In this document: positions 34,189-43,008 of the stretch, in pieces | Layout of the letters: every line of letters begins with the position of its first letter | How positions within the stretch are numbered: the stretch's first letter is position 1 | Assembly: GCA_031279555.1 (NCBI GenBank) | Contig: JAITIK010000114.1 | Location: 1-47,320, forward strand | Length of the DNA stretch: 47,320 nucleotides | From: Treponema sp. | Lineage (GTDB): Bacteria; Spirochaetota; Spirochaetia; Treponematales; Breznakiellaceae | Direction of reading: 5' to 3' | The notes under the pieces: model-generated | Database searches by the model: none | Told to the model about the DNA's origin: nothing | Seen by the model: only the letters and a program-made list of their open reading frames with translations | Program-made: the position numbers and the translations under genes

Positions 34189-34216
34189 AGTATATAATAA
34201 GCCTGAAATTTTGCAA
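34189..34216 (-). promoter_or_regulatory. Promoter of the GH43-permease operon, predicted leaderless
   Basis: On the minus strand, TTGCAA (34211-34216), a 16-base spacer and TATACT (34189-34194). The -10 box directly abuts an ATG (34188) and lies six bases from the next in-frame ATG (34182), so the first base of the message should be at or near the A of that second ATG. Confidence 0.6.
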
Positions 34217-34352
34217 GACGCTGAATCAAAAGCACCGCAAAAAGGAGGAATGAAGCCTCCGCATAGGGCCGCGTCCGGAAGCCGCTTTTTACCCACGGAA
34301 CACCGGCTATGGCAAAAAACAGTTTTATCTAGCGGCAAAGGAAACGTCAGAT

Positions 34353-34643
34353 TTGACAGCCTTGCAATTGTTCGCGGCGAATCAAAGCCGGCGTTTGAAT
34401 CGGGGCTTGGACGAGCGCGGCGACGCTTCTTTTTTGACAAAACAACGCTCAAATCTTCCAAAAACCCATAAACATCACAGCGGAGCCGACCTTTTTAGTT
34501 TTACGGAAAGAAGCGTCTATGGGAAGAAGACCCGCGCCATTGTTCAAAGCGTTTTTTATAACGTGGAGCAAAGAAAATGTTTGTATGGTGGTGGGGGGGG
34601 GGGGGGGCCTCTGCGCGCATGTGAACATGAGCGACGCTATTAA
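34353..34643 (+). CDS. Candidate short frame crossing a 15-G tract
   Basis: A 96-codon frame beginning at TTG. The sequence is rich in Arg and Ser and of doubtful coding character. The tract reads as five Gly codons near its end. With 14 G the frame would continue as LCAHVNMSDAINGLSG and end at TAA about 60 bases further on; with 16 G it would stop within six codons. There is no convincing ribosome-binding site. It could be a pseudogene. Confidence 0.15.
   Translation: MTALQLFAANQSRRLNRGLDERGDASFLTKQRSNLPKTHKHHSGADLFSFTERSVYGKKTRAIVQSVFYNVEQRKCLYGGGGGGGPLRACEHERRY
34593..34607. repeat. Homopolymer tract, 15 G
   Basis: Fifteen consecutive G, preceded by ATGGTGGT. It lies about 370 bases upstream of the V-ATPase operon start and about 400 bases from the GH43 start on the other side. 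Length change by slippage is expected if the tract is real. Confidence 0.9.
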
Positions 34644-34920
34644 TGGGCTGTCCGGCGACCCGGTTGATTGTCTCACAAATCTTGCAATTTCTCGCTAAGA
34701 AAACCAGCGGTTCACCGGATCGCTATTTTTCATACAAAAAGCGCTTCCCCAAAGCGGAAGCCTTCAGGACGCGCCTGCGGGCGCGTAATGCCCGCCGCCA
34801 CTCGACATGCGGGATACGCGGCGTCATTGTCCGGCGTTCAGGAAAGCGCCTATAGGCATAGGCGCAAGCCGCAACGGGAATGCGGGGCGCAAAAAATTCT
34901 TTATTTCCACCAAAAACGGC

Positions 34921-34949
34921 TTGCACAAAAGAAGCGAAAATTCTACAAT
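34921..34949 (+). promoter_or_regulatory. Promoter of the V-ATPase operon
   Basis: TTGCAC (34921-34926), a 17-base spacer and TACAAT (34944-34949), 29 bases before the atpE start. Confidence 0.65.
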
Positions 34950-34978
34950 GGACTAGTTTTTTTGTTAAAGAGGATAGC

Positions 34979-35599
34979 ATGGATATACAACTTCAGGAAT
35001 TAATCGATAAGATAAAAAAGGACGGCATAGCGTCCGCTTCCGCGGAAGCGGCGAAATTGAAGTCTCAAGCCGAAGCCGAAGCCAAGCGCATTGTGGAAAC
35101 CGCGAAAAAAGAAGCGGACGCGATTATCGACGCGGCGAAAGCGGACGCCGGGCGGATGGAGAAAGCCGGCGTCGCGGCGCTTGAACAGGCGTCCCGCAAT
35201 CTGACGCTTGCGTTCAAAGGGGAAATTCAATGCCTCCTTGACGCCATTGTAAAAAAAGAAACGACCGAGGCGTATAAAGAAGACACGCTCAAAGCGGCGT
35301 TGCCCGATATTCTGAAAGCGTGGGCCGCGAAGGGAAGCGACGATCTTGCCGTACTCGCAAGCGAGCGGGACATCAAGAAAATCAAGGGCTTTTTTGACGA
35401 GAAACTTGCCGGCGCTTTGAAAAAGGGCGTTGAACTCAAATCCGACAGGAACCTCCCGGCAGGCTTCCGCATCGCCGAAAAAGATGGTTCCGCCTACTAC
35501 GATTTCTCCGCGGACGCCGTAGCGGAGATGCTCGGCGCCTATCTTAACCCCCATTTGGCGGAAATCCTTAAGACGGCGGTCAAAGCCGGAGGGCAATAA
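34979..35599 (+). CDS. atpE: V-type ATPase subunit E
   Basis: Peripheral stalk subunit of a bacterial V/A-type ATPase, 206 residues. The first 90 residues form a long Ala-, Lys- and Glu-rich helix (KLKSQAEAEAKRIVETAKKE) typical of the stalk, followed by a compact C-terminal domain that binds the A/B head. The ATG at 34979 has AGAGGA five to six bases upstream. It is the first gene of the operon, as in Borrelia and Treponema. Confidence 0.9.
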   Translation: MDIQLQELIDKIKKDGIASASAEAAKLKSQAEAEAKRIVETAKKEADAIIDAAKADAGRMEKAGVAALEQASRNLTLAFKGEIQCLLDAIVKKETTEAYKEDTLKAALPDILKAWAAKGSDDLAVLASERDIKKIKGFFDEKLAGALKKGVELKSDRNLPAGFRIAEKDGSAYYDFSADAVAEMLGAYLNPHLAEILKTAVKAGGQ

Positions 35600-35601
35600 G
35601 C

Positions 35602-36198
35602 GTGCCGGCTTACTATTATCTAATCCCCCAGCTTCCCAGCCTAAGCTACAACGCGCCGCTTCCTATGACGAGTCAAGCCTTTATCGATCTGTGCAAACGG
35701 GAACTCTCACCTTCCGATATGCCCCTTCTTGATCTATGCGCGCTCGATCCCGATACAAGACACGTTGAAGGTCCCGCATACGCGGAGAGCGCGCCGGCTT
35801 CCTCATCCGCGTTCATTGACGCATGGCGGGCGTGGGAGCGGACGTTGCGCCTGAATCTCGCCCGGTACCGGAGCCTCAAGCTCAAACGGGAAAGCGGGGC
35901 TTATGGCGGAGCGGGCGTTGAGCCGCCCGCGTATCCGGCGGATGCGGCGGCTGCGGCGAAGGCGGCGTTTGCCATCGAATCGCCTCTGGAAGCCGAGCTT
36001 TTTTTGGATCAAGCCCGCTGGAACGCCATTGAATCCATGCAAGGCTTGAGCTATTTCGGCGAAAACGCCGTCTACGCCTATCTTCTTAAACTGCGTCTCT
36101 TGGAGCGCAAGGCTTTGTTCAAAGCGGAAGAAGGGTTTGCTGAATACAAGAGGCTGTACGCCGCCATCCTAGATGGACAAGCGCGGCTAAAAAGCTAA
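35602..36198 (+). CDS. V-type ATPase-associated DUF2764 protein
   Basis: A 198-residue member of the DUF2764 family, which occurs in V-ATPase operons of spirochaetes and Bacteroidetes between subunits E and A. The N terminus AYYYLIPQLPSLSYN is characteristic. The rest is helical, with conserved Arg and Tyr (NLARYRSLKLKRE, LDQARWNAIESMQG). It probably replaces subunit C, which is absent here, as the link between rotor and stalk; this role is inferred from position and size. The GTG at 35602 is preceded by GGAGGG eight bases upstream, inside the end of atpE. Confidence 0.88.
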   Translation: MPAYYYLIPQLPSLSYNAPLPMTSQAFIDLCKRELSPSDMPLLDLCALDPDTRHVEGPAYAESAPASSSAFIDAWRAWERTLRLNLARYRSLKLKRESGAYGGAGVEPPAYPADAAAAAKAAFAIESPLEAELFLDQARWNAIESMQGLSYFGENAVYAYLLKLRLLERKALFKAEEGFAEYKRLYAAILDGQARLKS

Positions 36199-36216
36199 AA
36201 ATTGAGGAGATCTGAA

Positions 36217-37977
36217 GTGATTGGAACAAAAGGAACGGTAGTCGCCGTAAATGGCAATATGGTAAGCGTCAGGTTTGACGGCGCGGTTTCCATGAACGAA
36301 GTCGGCTATGTCAAAACCGGAGACAAGCGGCTTAAAAGCGAGGTTATCCGTATCAGAAACGGAATCAGCCAGCTTCAGGTGTTTGAGATTACCAAAGGTA
36401 TTTCTGTAGGAGACTCTGTGGAATATACCGGTGATCTGCTTGCGGTTGAAGTCGGGCCCGGACTGTTAGGGCAGGTGTTTGACGGACTCCAGAACCCACT
36501 TCCCCAATTGGCGGAACAAACGGGTTATTTTCTTGAACGCGGCGTCTATCTTGACGCGCTTCCCCTTGACAAGGAATGGGCGTTCACCCCGTCTGTCAAC
36601 GTTGGCGATACGGTGGAGCGCGGCGACACCTTGGGAACCGTGCCGGAAGGCGCGTTCACCCACCGCGTCATGACGCCATTCGGGCTTAAAGGAACGTACG
36701 CTGTCGCTTCCATTAAATCTGCGGGGTCTTACAAAGCGCGCGACGTCATAGCAGAACTGAAAGACGAAAAAGGGGAGACAATCCCCGTTGCGATGTCGTT
36801 TCAGTGGCCTGTCAAGCGGGCGATTGACTGTTATGAAGAACGGCTTAAACCCGAAGAGCCGATGGTTACCCGCGTCAGGCTTATCGACACATTTTTTCCG
36901 GTGGCGCGGGGCGGCACCTATTGCATTCCGGGCCCGTTCGGCGCGGGAAAGACCGTCCTACAGCAGATCACAAGCCGCCACGCGGATGTTGACATCGTGA
37001 TTCTGGCGGCGTGCGGGGAACGCGCGGGCGAAGTCGTGGAAACCCTCAAGGAATTTCCCGAACTCACCGATCCCAGAACCGGACGCTCCCTCATGGAGCG
37101 CACCATCATCATTTGCAATACGTCTTCAATGCCCGTAGCGGCGCGTGAGGCGTCCGTATACACGGCGGTTACGCTCGCCGAGTACTATAGGCAGATGGGC
37201 TTGAACGTGCTTCTCCTCGCGGATTCCACTTCCCGCTGGGCGCAGGCGATGCGCGAAATGTCGGGGCGCTTGGAAGAAATACCGGGCGAGGAAGCCTTCC
37301 CCGCATATTTGGAGTCAACCATAGCCAGTTTCTATGAACGCGCCGGCATCGTCCGGTTGAAGGACGGCTCAATCGGGTCGGTCACCATCGGCGGCACGGT
37401 CAGTCCCGCAGGCGGCAACTTTGAAGAGCCGGTTACGCAAGCCACTCTCAAGGTGGTAGGCGCGTTCCACGGGCTTTCCCGCGAGCGCTCGGACGCCCGC
37501 AAATATCCGGCCATTCACCCGCTTGATTCTTGGTCGAAGTACAAGGGCATCATACCGGAAGAAAAGGTGCGGTACGGACACAATTTCATGCGGCGCGGAA
37601 GCGAAGTTGAACAGATGATGAAAGTCGTGGGCGAGGAAGGCACAAGCCTTGACGATTACGTCATTTACCTCAAAGGCGATTTTCTTGACGCGGTGTACTT
37701 TCAGCAAAACTCCTTTGACGAGGTGGACGCGGCGGTCAGCCCGGACAGGCAGAAGCATACCTACAATCTCGTTCTCAAGATACTCGCGTCTCAATTTGCA
37801 TTTGAAGACAAGAGCGAAGCCCGCTCGTGGTTCAACAAACTGCGTCAGAAATTCCTTGATTTCAACGGATCAAAGGAGAACGGCGAGAAATTCGGTTCTT
37901 TACAAAAAGAAATAGAAGCCGCGGTCGCCGAAAAATCACACGGCATTGACAAGAACGCCGAAAAAATTCTCTCATAG
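36217..37977 (+). CDS. atpA: V-type ATPase catalytic subunit A
   Basis: Catalytic ATPase subunit of the V1 head, 586 residues from the GTG at 36217 (GAGGAG seven bases upstream). Walker A is GPFGAGKT (239-246). The bulge domain typical of V/A-type A subunits lies between about 110 and 180. AGREASVYTAV-like sequence (VAAREASVYTAVTLAEYYRQM) and LLADSTSRWAQAMREMSGRLEEIPGEE follow the nucleotide site. Length and motifs are standard for bacterial AtpA. It follows DUF2764 by 18 bases and precedes atpB by 15 bases. Confidence 0.97.
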   Translation: MIGTKGTVVAVNGNMVSVRFDGAVSMNEVGYVKTGDKRLKSEVIRIRNGISQLQVFEITKGISVGDSVEYTGDLLAVEVGPGLLGQVFDGLQNPLPQLAEQTGYFLERGVYLDALPLDKEWAFTPSVNVGDTVERGDTLGTVPEGAFTHRVMTPFGLKGTYAVASIKSAGSYKARDVIAELKDEKGETIPVAMSFQWPVKRAIDCYEERLKPEEPMVTRVRLIDTFFPVARGGTYCIPGPFGAGKTVLQQITSRHADVDIVILAACGERAGEVVETLKEFPELTDPRTGRSLMERTIIICNTSSMPVAAREASVYTAVTLAEYYRQMGLNVLLLADSTSRWAQAMREMSGRLEEIPGEEAFPAYLESTIASFYERAGIVRLKDGSIGSVTIGGTVSPAGGNFEEPVTQATLKVVGAFHGLSRERSDARKYPAIHPLDSWSKYKGIIPEEKVRYGHNFMRRGSEVEQMMKVVGEEGTSLDDYVIYLKGDFLDAVYFQQNSFDEVDAAVSPDRQKHTYNLVLKILASQFAFEDKSEARSWFNKLRQKFLDFNGSKENGEKFGSLQKEIEAAVAEKSHGIDKNAEKILS

Positions 37978-37992
37978 TGGACGGAGGAAACT

Positions 37993-39288
37993 GTGAAAAA
38001 GGTATACAGTAAAATAGAATCAATTACCGGAAGCGTCATCACCGTCCGGGCTGAGGGCGTACGCTACGGCGATTTGGCGGAAGTTGACACCGTTTTCGGC
38101 ACATCGCTGGCGGAAGTGAACCGGCTGCAAGACAACCTCGTCTCCTTGCAAGTGTTTGCGGGCGGACGCGGCATTTCTACGGGCGACACGGTGCGCTTTT
38201 TGGGGCATCCCATGCAGGTGCCGTTTTCCGGCAACCTGTTGGGACGGGTGTTTTCAGGTTCAGGCGAACCCCGCGACAAAGGCCCGGCGCTGCACGAAAA
38301 CTTTATCCCCATAGGCGGCCCTTCGGTCAATCCGGCGGAACGCATCATTCCGAGGCGCATGATCCGAACCGGCATCCCGATGATCGATCTGTTCAACACC
38401 TTGGTCGTGTCTCAGAAACTCCCGATATTCTCGGTCTCAGGCGAGCCGTACAACGAGTTGCTCGCCCGCATCGCCATGCAAGCCGAAGTGGACGTGATTA
38501 TCCTGGGCGGCATGGGGCTTAAATACGACGACTACCTGTTCTTCAAGGACACTCTTGAATCCGGCGGAGCGCTCTCCAGAACCGCGATGTTCGTTCACAC
38601 CGCCGCAGATCCCACGGTCGAATGCCTTATGATACCGGACATGTCGCTGGCGGTCGCGGAGCAGTTCGCGCTCCAAGGCAAGCAGGTTCTCGTATTGCTC
38701 ACGGACATGACGAACTTCGCGGACGCCATGAAGGAAATCTCCATCATTCAGGAGCAAGTGCCTTCAAACCGGGGGTATCCGGGCGATCTCTACAGCCAGC
38801 TCGCCAGCCGTTACGAAAAAGCGGTTGACTTCGCCACCGCCGGCTCCATCACCGTGCTGGGCGTCACCACCATGCCGGGCGACGACGTAACCCACCCGGT
38901 GCCAGACAACACGGGGTACATCACCGAAGGCCAATACTACCTCAAAAACGGGCATATTGAGCCGTTCGGCTCCCTCTCCCGCCTGAAACAGCAGGTCAAC
39001 GGCAAAACCCGCGCGGATCACCGCGCCCTCATGGACGGCATGATCAAGCTCTACTCCGCTTTTAAGGACACCCTTGAGAAAAAAGCGATGGGCTTTATTA
39101 TGACAGTGTGGGACGAGAAACTCCTCAAATACGGCGCGAAGTTTGAAAAGGAAATGATGGATCTGTCCGTCAACATCCCTCTGGAGAGGGCGCTTGATCT
39201 GGGTTGGGAAATTCTCGCCGAGTGTTTCAATCCTGAGGAAACCGGGTTAAGAACCGAATTGATTGAAAAATTCTGGCCCAAAAAATAA
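37993..39288 (+). CDS. atpB: V-type ATPase subunit B
   Basis: Non-catalytic subunit of the V1 head, 431 residues, starting at GTG with GGAGG five bases upstream. As expected for subunit B, the Walker A lysine is missing: [17 protein letters not shown] occupies that position. [16 protein letters not shown] and [23 protein letters not shown]-type sequence (residues about 260-320) identify the family. It contributes residues at the A-B interface needed for ATP hydrolysis. It is followed by a 45-base gap and then an unexpected PH-domain gene. Confidence 0.97.
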   Translation: MKKVYSKIESITGSVITVRAEGVRYGDLAEVDTVFGTSLAEVNRLQDNLVSLQVFAGGRGISTGDTVRFLGHPMQVPFSGNLLGRVFSGSGEPRDKGPALHENFIPIGGPSVNPAERIIPRRMIRTGIPMIDLFNTLVVSQKLPIFSVSGEPYNELLARIAMQAEVDVIILGGMGLKYDDYLFFKDTLESGGALSRTAMFVHTAADPTVECLMIPDMSLAVAEQFALQGKQVLVLLTDMTNFADAMKEISIIQEQVPSNRGYPGDLYSQLASRYEKAVDFATAGSITVLGVTTMPGDDVTHPVPDNTGYITEGQYYLKNGHIEPFGSLSRLKQQVNGKTRADHRALMDGMIKLYSAFKDTLEKKAMGFIMTVWDEKLLKYGAKFEKEMMDLSVNIPLERALDLGWEILAECFNPEETGLRTELIEKFWPKK

Positions 39289-39333
39289 GGATGATTCGGA
39301 ATGTCGCGCTGACGTTCGCCTGAGGAGCGCGGA

Positions 39334-39978
39334 GTGAATTTGATGAAGAAAAGAAACCGCAGGGAAGGTGAATTTCTCATCTATAAAGCCGAGATGCACT
39401 GGTTTGTTCTTGCGCGTCCTGTTTTGGCGTTGATGGCGTCGTTTGTACTGTGGCTGCTCTTTTTCATAGCGCAATTATTCGATATTGGAGCGAACGTACT
39501 GCGATATGTTAAATCCATCCTTGTCGGCGTGTTTGTAGTGAACGCTCTTTTTGCGATCCTGTATTTTGTATGGCAGATTTTTGAATATTACAGCGTTAAG
39601 TATTACGTTACGAACAAGCGGCTGATGACGTGGAGGGGCTTTTTTTCCAGTGTAATGGTTGAGATGCCGATAGAAAAAATTGAAGGGTTGATCTGTTATC
39701 AAGGGCTGCCGGGCAAGCTGTTCGATTATGGAACCGTGTTAGTGTCCGGCGTAGGCGGCATGTCGTTGCGTTTCAGCGTGGTGAAAGGACCTGATCGCAT
39801 AGTAAAAATAATAGACGATGCTCTTGAAAAGAATAAGCGGGTTGCCGTTGAGCGTAGCGGCAACCCGAGAGCCATACCGGTTAAGACCGAAATCGTGAAA
39901 GATGTTGAATATGGCGCTTATATAACTTCTTATCCTGTGGGAGAGATGAATGGCAAAGATAAAGCTAACGAAGAATGA
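39334..39978 (+). CDS. PH-domain (DUF304-type) membrane protein inserted in the V-ATPase operon
   Basis: A 214-residue membrane protein. Two hydrophobic segments (about 23-49 and 61-84) precede a bacterial PH-like domain (about 86-160) with YYVTNKRLMTWRGFFSS, EMPIEKIEGL and GKLFDYGTVLVSG, the usual DUF304/bPH_2 pattern. The last 50 residues are charged. The GTG at 39334 has GAGGAG six bases upstream; the ATG at 39343 is also possible. The 3' end overlaps atpD by 29 bases, so translation of the two is probably coupled. Such a gene is not part of the standard V-ATPase set. It may affect assembly or membrane placement of the enzyme, or simply be a passenger. Confidence 0.88.
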   Translation: MNLMKKRNRREGEFLIYKAEMHWFVLARPVLALMASFVLWLLFFIAQLFDIGANVLRYVKSILVGVFVVNALFAILYFVWQIFEYYSVKYYVTNKRLMTWRGFFSSVMVEMPIEKIEGLICYQGLPGKLFDYGTVLVSGVGGMSLRFSVVKGPDRIVKIIDDALEKNKRVAVERSGNPRAIPVKTEIVKDVEYGAYITSYPVGEMNGKDKANEE

Positions 39979-40546
39979 ACTGAAAAAACAGAAGGATTCG
40001 CTCAAGATGTACCAGCGGTACCTGCCGACCCTGATGCTGAAAAAGCAACAGCTGCAGGCGGAAATCCGCAACACCGGGAACCGTATACAGGATTTAAAGG
40101 CGGAAAAGGGCGAAATTGACGAATCGTTCAAAGTTTGGATCGGCGTCTTCGGTGAAAAAGGCGTTTTTACGCTTGATATTGTGAAAATTACTGCGGTCAA
40201 GACGTCGGTCGGGAATATCGCGGGCGTGTCGATACCGCTGTTCCAAGGCGCGGACTTTGAGACGCAGGCGTATGACCTCGCCCGCGCCCCGCTTTGGCTT
40301 GACAGGGCGGTGGAAGGGCTGGAACGGACTCTGCTCCTTGACTTGGAAATCAAGACGCTGGAAGAGCAGCGGAACCGGCTCGATCATGAACTGCGCGTTA
40401 CGACCCAGCGAGTCAATCTTTTTGAAAAGGTGAAAATCCCTGAAACAAAAATCCATATCAAAAAAATTCAAGTCTACCTTGGGGATCAACAGACTGCGGC
40501 GGTCGTCCGCGGTAAGATAGCCAAACGCGGCATGGAGGCGACATGA
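39950..40546 (+). CDS. atpD: V-type ATPase subunit D
   Basis: Central rotor shaft subunit, 198 residues, forming a long antiparallel coiled coil. The N-terminal helix (KIKLTKNELKKQKDSLKMYQRYLPTL region) and the C-terminal helix with LRVTTQRVNLFEKVKIPE are the conserved ends. GGGAGAG lies five bases before the ATG, within the PH-domain gene. It overlaps the start of atpI as ATGA. Subunit F, which normally binds D, is not encoded in this operon. Confidence 0.95.
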   Translation: MAKIKLTKNELKKQKDSLKMYQRYLPTLMLKKQQLQAEIRNTGNRIQDLKAEKGEIDESFKVWIGVFGEKGVFTLDIVKITAVKTSVGNIAGVSIPLFQGADFETQAYDLARAPLWLDRAVEGLERTLLLDLEIKTLEEQRNRLDHELRVTTQRVNLFEKVKIPETKIHIKKIQVYLGDQQTAAVVRGKIAKRGMEAT

Positions 40547-42456
40547 TTGTACCTATGAAAAAAGCGTCGATTCTTATTTTGGATGCGGCGCGGGAGGCGT
40601 CTCTCGAAAAGCTCCGCGAGCTTGGCGTGCTTCACCTTGAGAGAAAAACGATCTCTTCGGAGAACCTCTCAAAACTTATCGACCGGAGAAACAAGGCGGA
40701 AATCGCGTTGGGCGTTTTGGGAGGCTATAAAATTGACAAGAAAGCCGCCGGTTCGGCGACGACAACGCCGGCGGTGAAAGAGCATGTCTCCGCTCATGTG
40801 ATTGAACTGATTGACCAGCGCAAGAGCTTGCAGGAACAACTCATTCTGAACGGAAAAGAGATAAGCCGCATTGAAAAATGGGGGGATTTCAACCCCGCTG
40901 ACTTGAAAGAACTGTCCGCGGCCGGCGTTGATATCATCCCATATGAACTCTTCGACAAGGCGTATGCGGCGTTGACCGATGAAAACCGCTTCATTGTACT
41001 TGGCAAAGGCAAGAACTCGGTGTACGGCGTCGCGGTTGGCGCTGAAATTGAAGGAGAGCAGCCGTTTGTACTGCCGGAATGTTCCTTTTCCGAATTGAAC
41101 GACAAAGCGCGTGATATAAAAACGCGGTTGCAGGACATTGAAGTCCAACTTGGAAAACTCGCGTACAAGAAGGGAAACATCAAGGCTGAACTCGCGCTCT
41201 TGAAGGAACAGATCGAATTTGAGACCGCCCGCGCTGGTGTGGAAGATATGGGAACCGGCGAAGTCGCCGTATCGTGCATTTCGGGGTACGCGCCTGAAGA
41301 AACGGCGGGCGTCCTGAAACGGGTTGCGGCGGAAAACGGCTGGGCGCTGTTGATAGACGATCCGAAAGAGGAGGACAATCCCCCCACCCTCGTGAGGAAC
41401 AACGCCTTCGTGCGTCTCATTCACCCCCTGTTCAGCTTCCTGGGAACCGTGCCTGGCTATCGTGAATACGACATTAGTTTTTCGTATCTGATGTTTTTCT
41501 GTTTGTTTTTCGCTATGATCTTCGGAGACGCCGCGTATGGGTTGCTCCTTCTTGGGGCCGCATTGTTTGCGGGTTCAGTTTTTAAGAAAAAAAGCGGAAA
41601 ATTCCCCGATGTGTTTAAACTCTTCGTTTTGCTTTCGTGTTGCACCGTTGTTTGGGGCGCGTTGAACGGCGCGTGGTTCGCTATTAATTACCGGTATCTT
41701 CCCGGTTTCCTCAAAGCGTTGGTTATTCCGCAGTTCAACTCCGATGTCGCGTTGCATCCGTTTCCCGGCGTATTAAAAACTTTGTTCCAGCTTCCCGATA
41801 AACAGCCCGCGAATACCGCCTATTGGAACGTGCAGTTTCTCTGCTTTACGACGGCCATTATTCAACTGGTGTGGGCGCACATCAAAAACATCAAGAAGTT
41901 GCTGCCTTCGCTGGTCGCCGTCGCGCAGCTTGGATGGCTTGCGATGATGATCGGGCTTTACTTCCTCGTGCTGTCAATGCTGTTGAAGATAGCGTTGCCT
42001 GGATTTGCGGTGTACTTAATCGGCGGAGGGCTTTTCACCTATTTCATATTTGCGAATCAAACGGGCGGAAACTTCGGCTTCAATATTGGGAAAAGTTTTG
42101 CGAACTTCCTCCCAACATTCCTTAACTCGGTGTCCAGCTTCGGTGATATTATCAGCTACATCAGGCTTTTCGCCGTGGGGATTGCGGGAAGCTCAATCGC
42201 GCAGAGCGCCAACTCAATGGCGCTTGGCGGGGGATTAAACGGTTCGGTAGGAATCGTTGTTCTGAAACTGTTCGCCGCGTGTTTGATCCTCGCTTTCGGC
42301 CACTCGCTGAATATAGTGATGACCGCTTTATCAGTTATTGTTCATGGCGTTCGTCTTAATTTACTGGAATACGCCGGCAGCCATCTTGGCATGGAATGGT
42401 CCGGTTATTCATATGCGCCTTTTGCGCTTCAGCAGAAGGAAAATGGGCGAGTCTAA
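40543..42456 (+). CDS. atpI: V-type ATPase subunit I (membrane stator subunit a)
   Basis: A 637-residue stator subunit. The first 310 residues form the cytoplasmic arm with coiled coils (KLIDRRNKAEIALGVLGG, LQDIEVQLGKLAYKKGNIKAEL). The C-terminal half has about seven to eight membrane helices that form the ion half-channels with the K ring, including SFLGTVPGYREYDISF at the junction, GDIISYIRLFAVGIAGSSIA carrying the essential arginine, and LEYAGSHLGMEWSGYSYAPF at the end. The arginine in ISYIRLF is the expected partner of Glu130 of subunit K. Confidence 0.95.
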   Translation: MIVPMKKASILILDAAREASLEKLRELGVLHLERKTISSENLSKLIDRRNKAEIALGVLGGYKIDKKAAGSATTTPAVKEHVSAHVIELIDQRKSLQEQLILNGKEISRIEKWGDFNPADLKELSAAGVDIIPYELFDKAYAALTDENRFIVLGKGKNSVYGVAVGAEIEGEQPFVLPECSFSELNDKARDIKTRLQDIEVQLGKLAYKKGNIKAELALLKEQIEFETARAGVEDMGTGEVAVSCISGYAPEETAGVLKRVAAENGWALLIDDPKEEDNPPTLVRNNAFVRLIHPLFSFLGTVPGYREYDISFSYLMFFCLFFAMIFGDAAYGLLLLGAALFAGSVFKKKSGKFPDVFKLFVLLSCCTVVWGALNGAWFAINYRYLPGFLKALVIPQFNSDVALHPFPGVLKTLFQLPDKQPANTAYWNVQFLCFTTAIIQLVWAHIKNIKKLLPSLVAVAQLGWLAMMIGLYFLVLSMLLKIALPGFAVYLIGGGLFTYFIFANQTGGNFGFNIGKSFANFLPTFLNSVSSFGDIISYIRLFAVGIAGSSIAQSANSMALGGGLNGSVGIVVLKLFAACLILAFGHSLNIVMTALSVIVHGVRLNLLEYAGSHLGMEWSGYSYAPFALQQKENGRV

Positions 42457-42503
42457 ATGCTTGGACTTAGCCTGTCAAGAAAATTATAGGTAAGGAGCAT
42501 ACA

Positions 42504-42941
42504 ATGGATGCTGGATTAGTTGGACAAATTGGAGTGGGCGCTTGTCTTGGACTTGCCGCTGTTGGTTCCGCTGCTGGACTTGGCGTCGCCGGTATGGCTG
42601 CTATCGGGGCGTGGAAAAAATGTTTCATTCAGAACAAGCCGGTGCCGTTTATTCTGATAGCTTTCGCGGGCGCGCCGTTGACCCAGACTATTTACGGTTT
42701 TATTCTTATGCAGGCGCTTGCGGCAAGCCAGGGCCTCAACGGGTTTCAGCTTTTGGGCGTCGGCATCTTCGCAGGACTCGCCATCGGCGGTTCGGCGCTT
42801 GCGCAGGGAAATTGTTCGGCGGCGGCGTGCGACGCATACGGCGAGACAGGGCAGGGATTCGGCAACTACATACTGATCGTGGGACTCTGCGAAACCGTAG
42901 CCTTGTTCGTCATGGTGTTTTCAATGTTGCTTGCCGCGTAG
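42504..42941 (+). CDS. atpK: V-type ATPase subunit K (rotor ring, c subunit)
   Basis: A 145-residue proteolipid with two hairpins (four helices). Glu130 in LCETVALF, helix 4, is the ion-binding carboxylate. The first hairpin has Gln61 in PLTQTIYGF instead of a carboxylate, as in the Na+-pumping NtpK of Enterococcus hirae. Thr60, Gln61, Gln101 and Glu130 match the NtpK sodium ligands Thr64, Gln65, Gln110 and Glu139, with the same 29-residue distance between the last two. TAAGGAGC precedes the ATG. It is the last gene of the operon, followed by a terminator. Confidence 0.95.
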   Translation: MDAGLVGQIGVGACLGLAAVGSAAGLGVAGMAAIGAWKKCFIQNKPVPFILIAFAGAPLTQTIYGFILMQALAASQGLNGFQLLGVGIFAGLAIGGSALAQGNCSAAACDAYGETGQGFGNYILIVGLCETVALFVMVFSMLLAA

Positions 42942-42954
42942 CGGCGCGCAGTGG

Positions 42955-42988
42955 AACAAAAACGGCGCGTGACGGCGTCGTTTTTGTT
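42955..42988 (+). terminator. Terminator of the V-ATPase operon
   Basis: AACAAAAACG (42955-42964) pairs with CGTTTTTGTT (42979-42988), and T-rich sequence follows. It lies 14 bases past the atpK stop. Because the outer stem is A/T-rich on both sides, it may also serve the convergent gene ending at 43009. Confidence 0.75.
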
Positions 42989-43008
42989 TTCGTGTGTATC
43001 ACATACCG

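Larger units (their letters stand above)
34195..34978. other. Intergenic region with G tract, hairpins and short frames
   Basis: No established gene is visible in these 784 bases. They hold the GH43 promoter at the left, a 15-G tract, and a plus-strand frame (34353-34643) that crosses the tract. Two perfect hairpins lie to the right: ACGCGCC/GGCGCGT (34769-34786) and GCGCCTAT/ATAGGCGC (34846-34865). The V-ATPase promoter lies at the right end. After the tract, a second frame gives the coding-like MSDAINGLSGDPVD before a stop; a 14-G tract would join the two frames. I read this as a decayed or switchable gene. Confidence 0.45.

Noticed and set aside
34188-34461. N-terminal extension of 91 to 93 residues on the GH43 gene.
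   Set aside because: The extension is Arg/Lys/Ser-rich without homology to the family and contains the promoter; the normal GH43 start follows the promoter.
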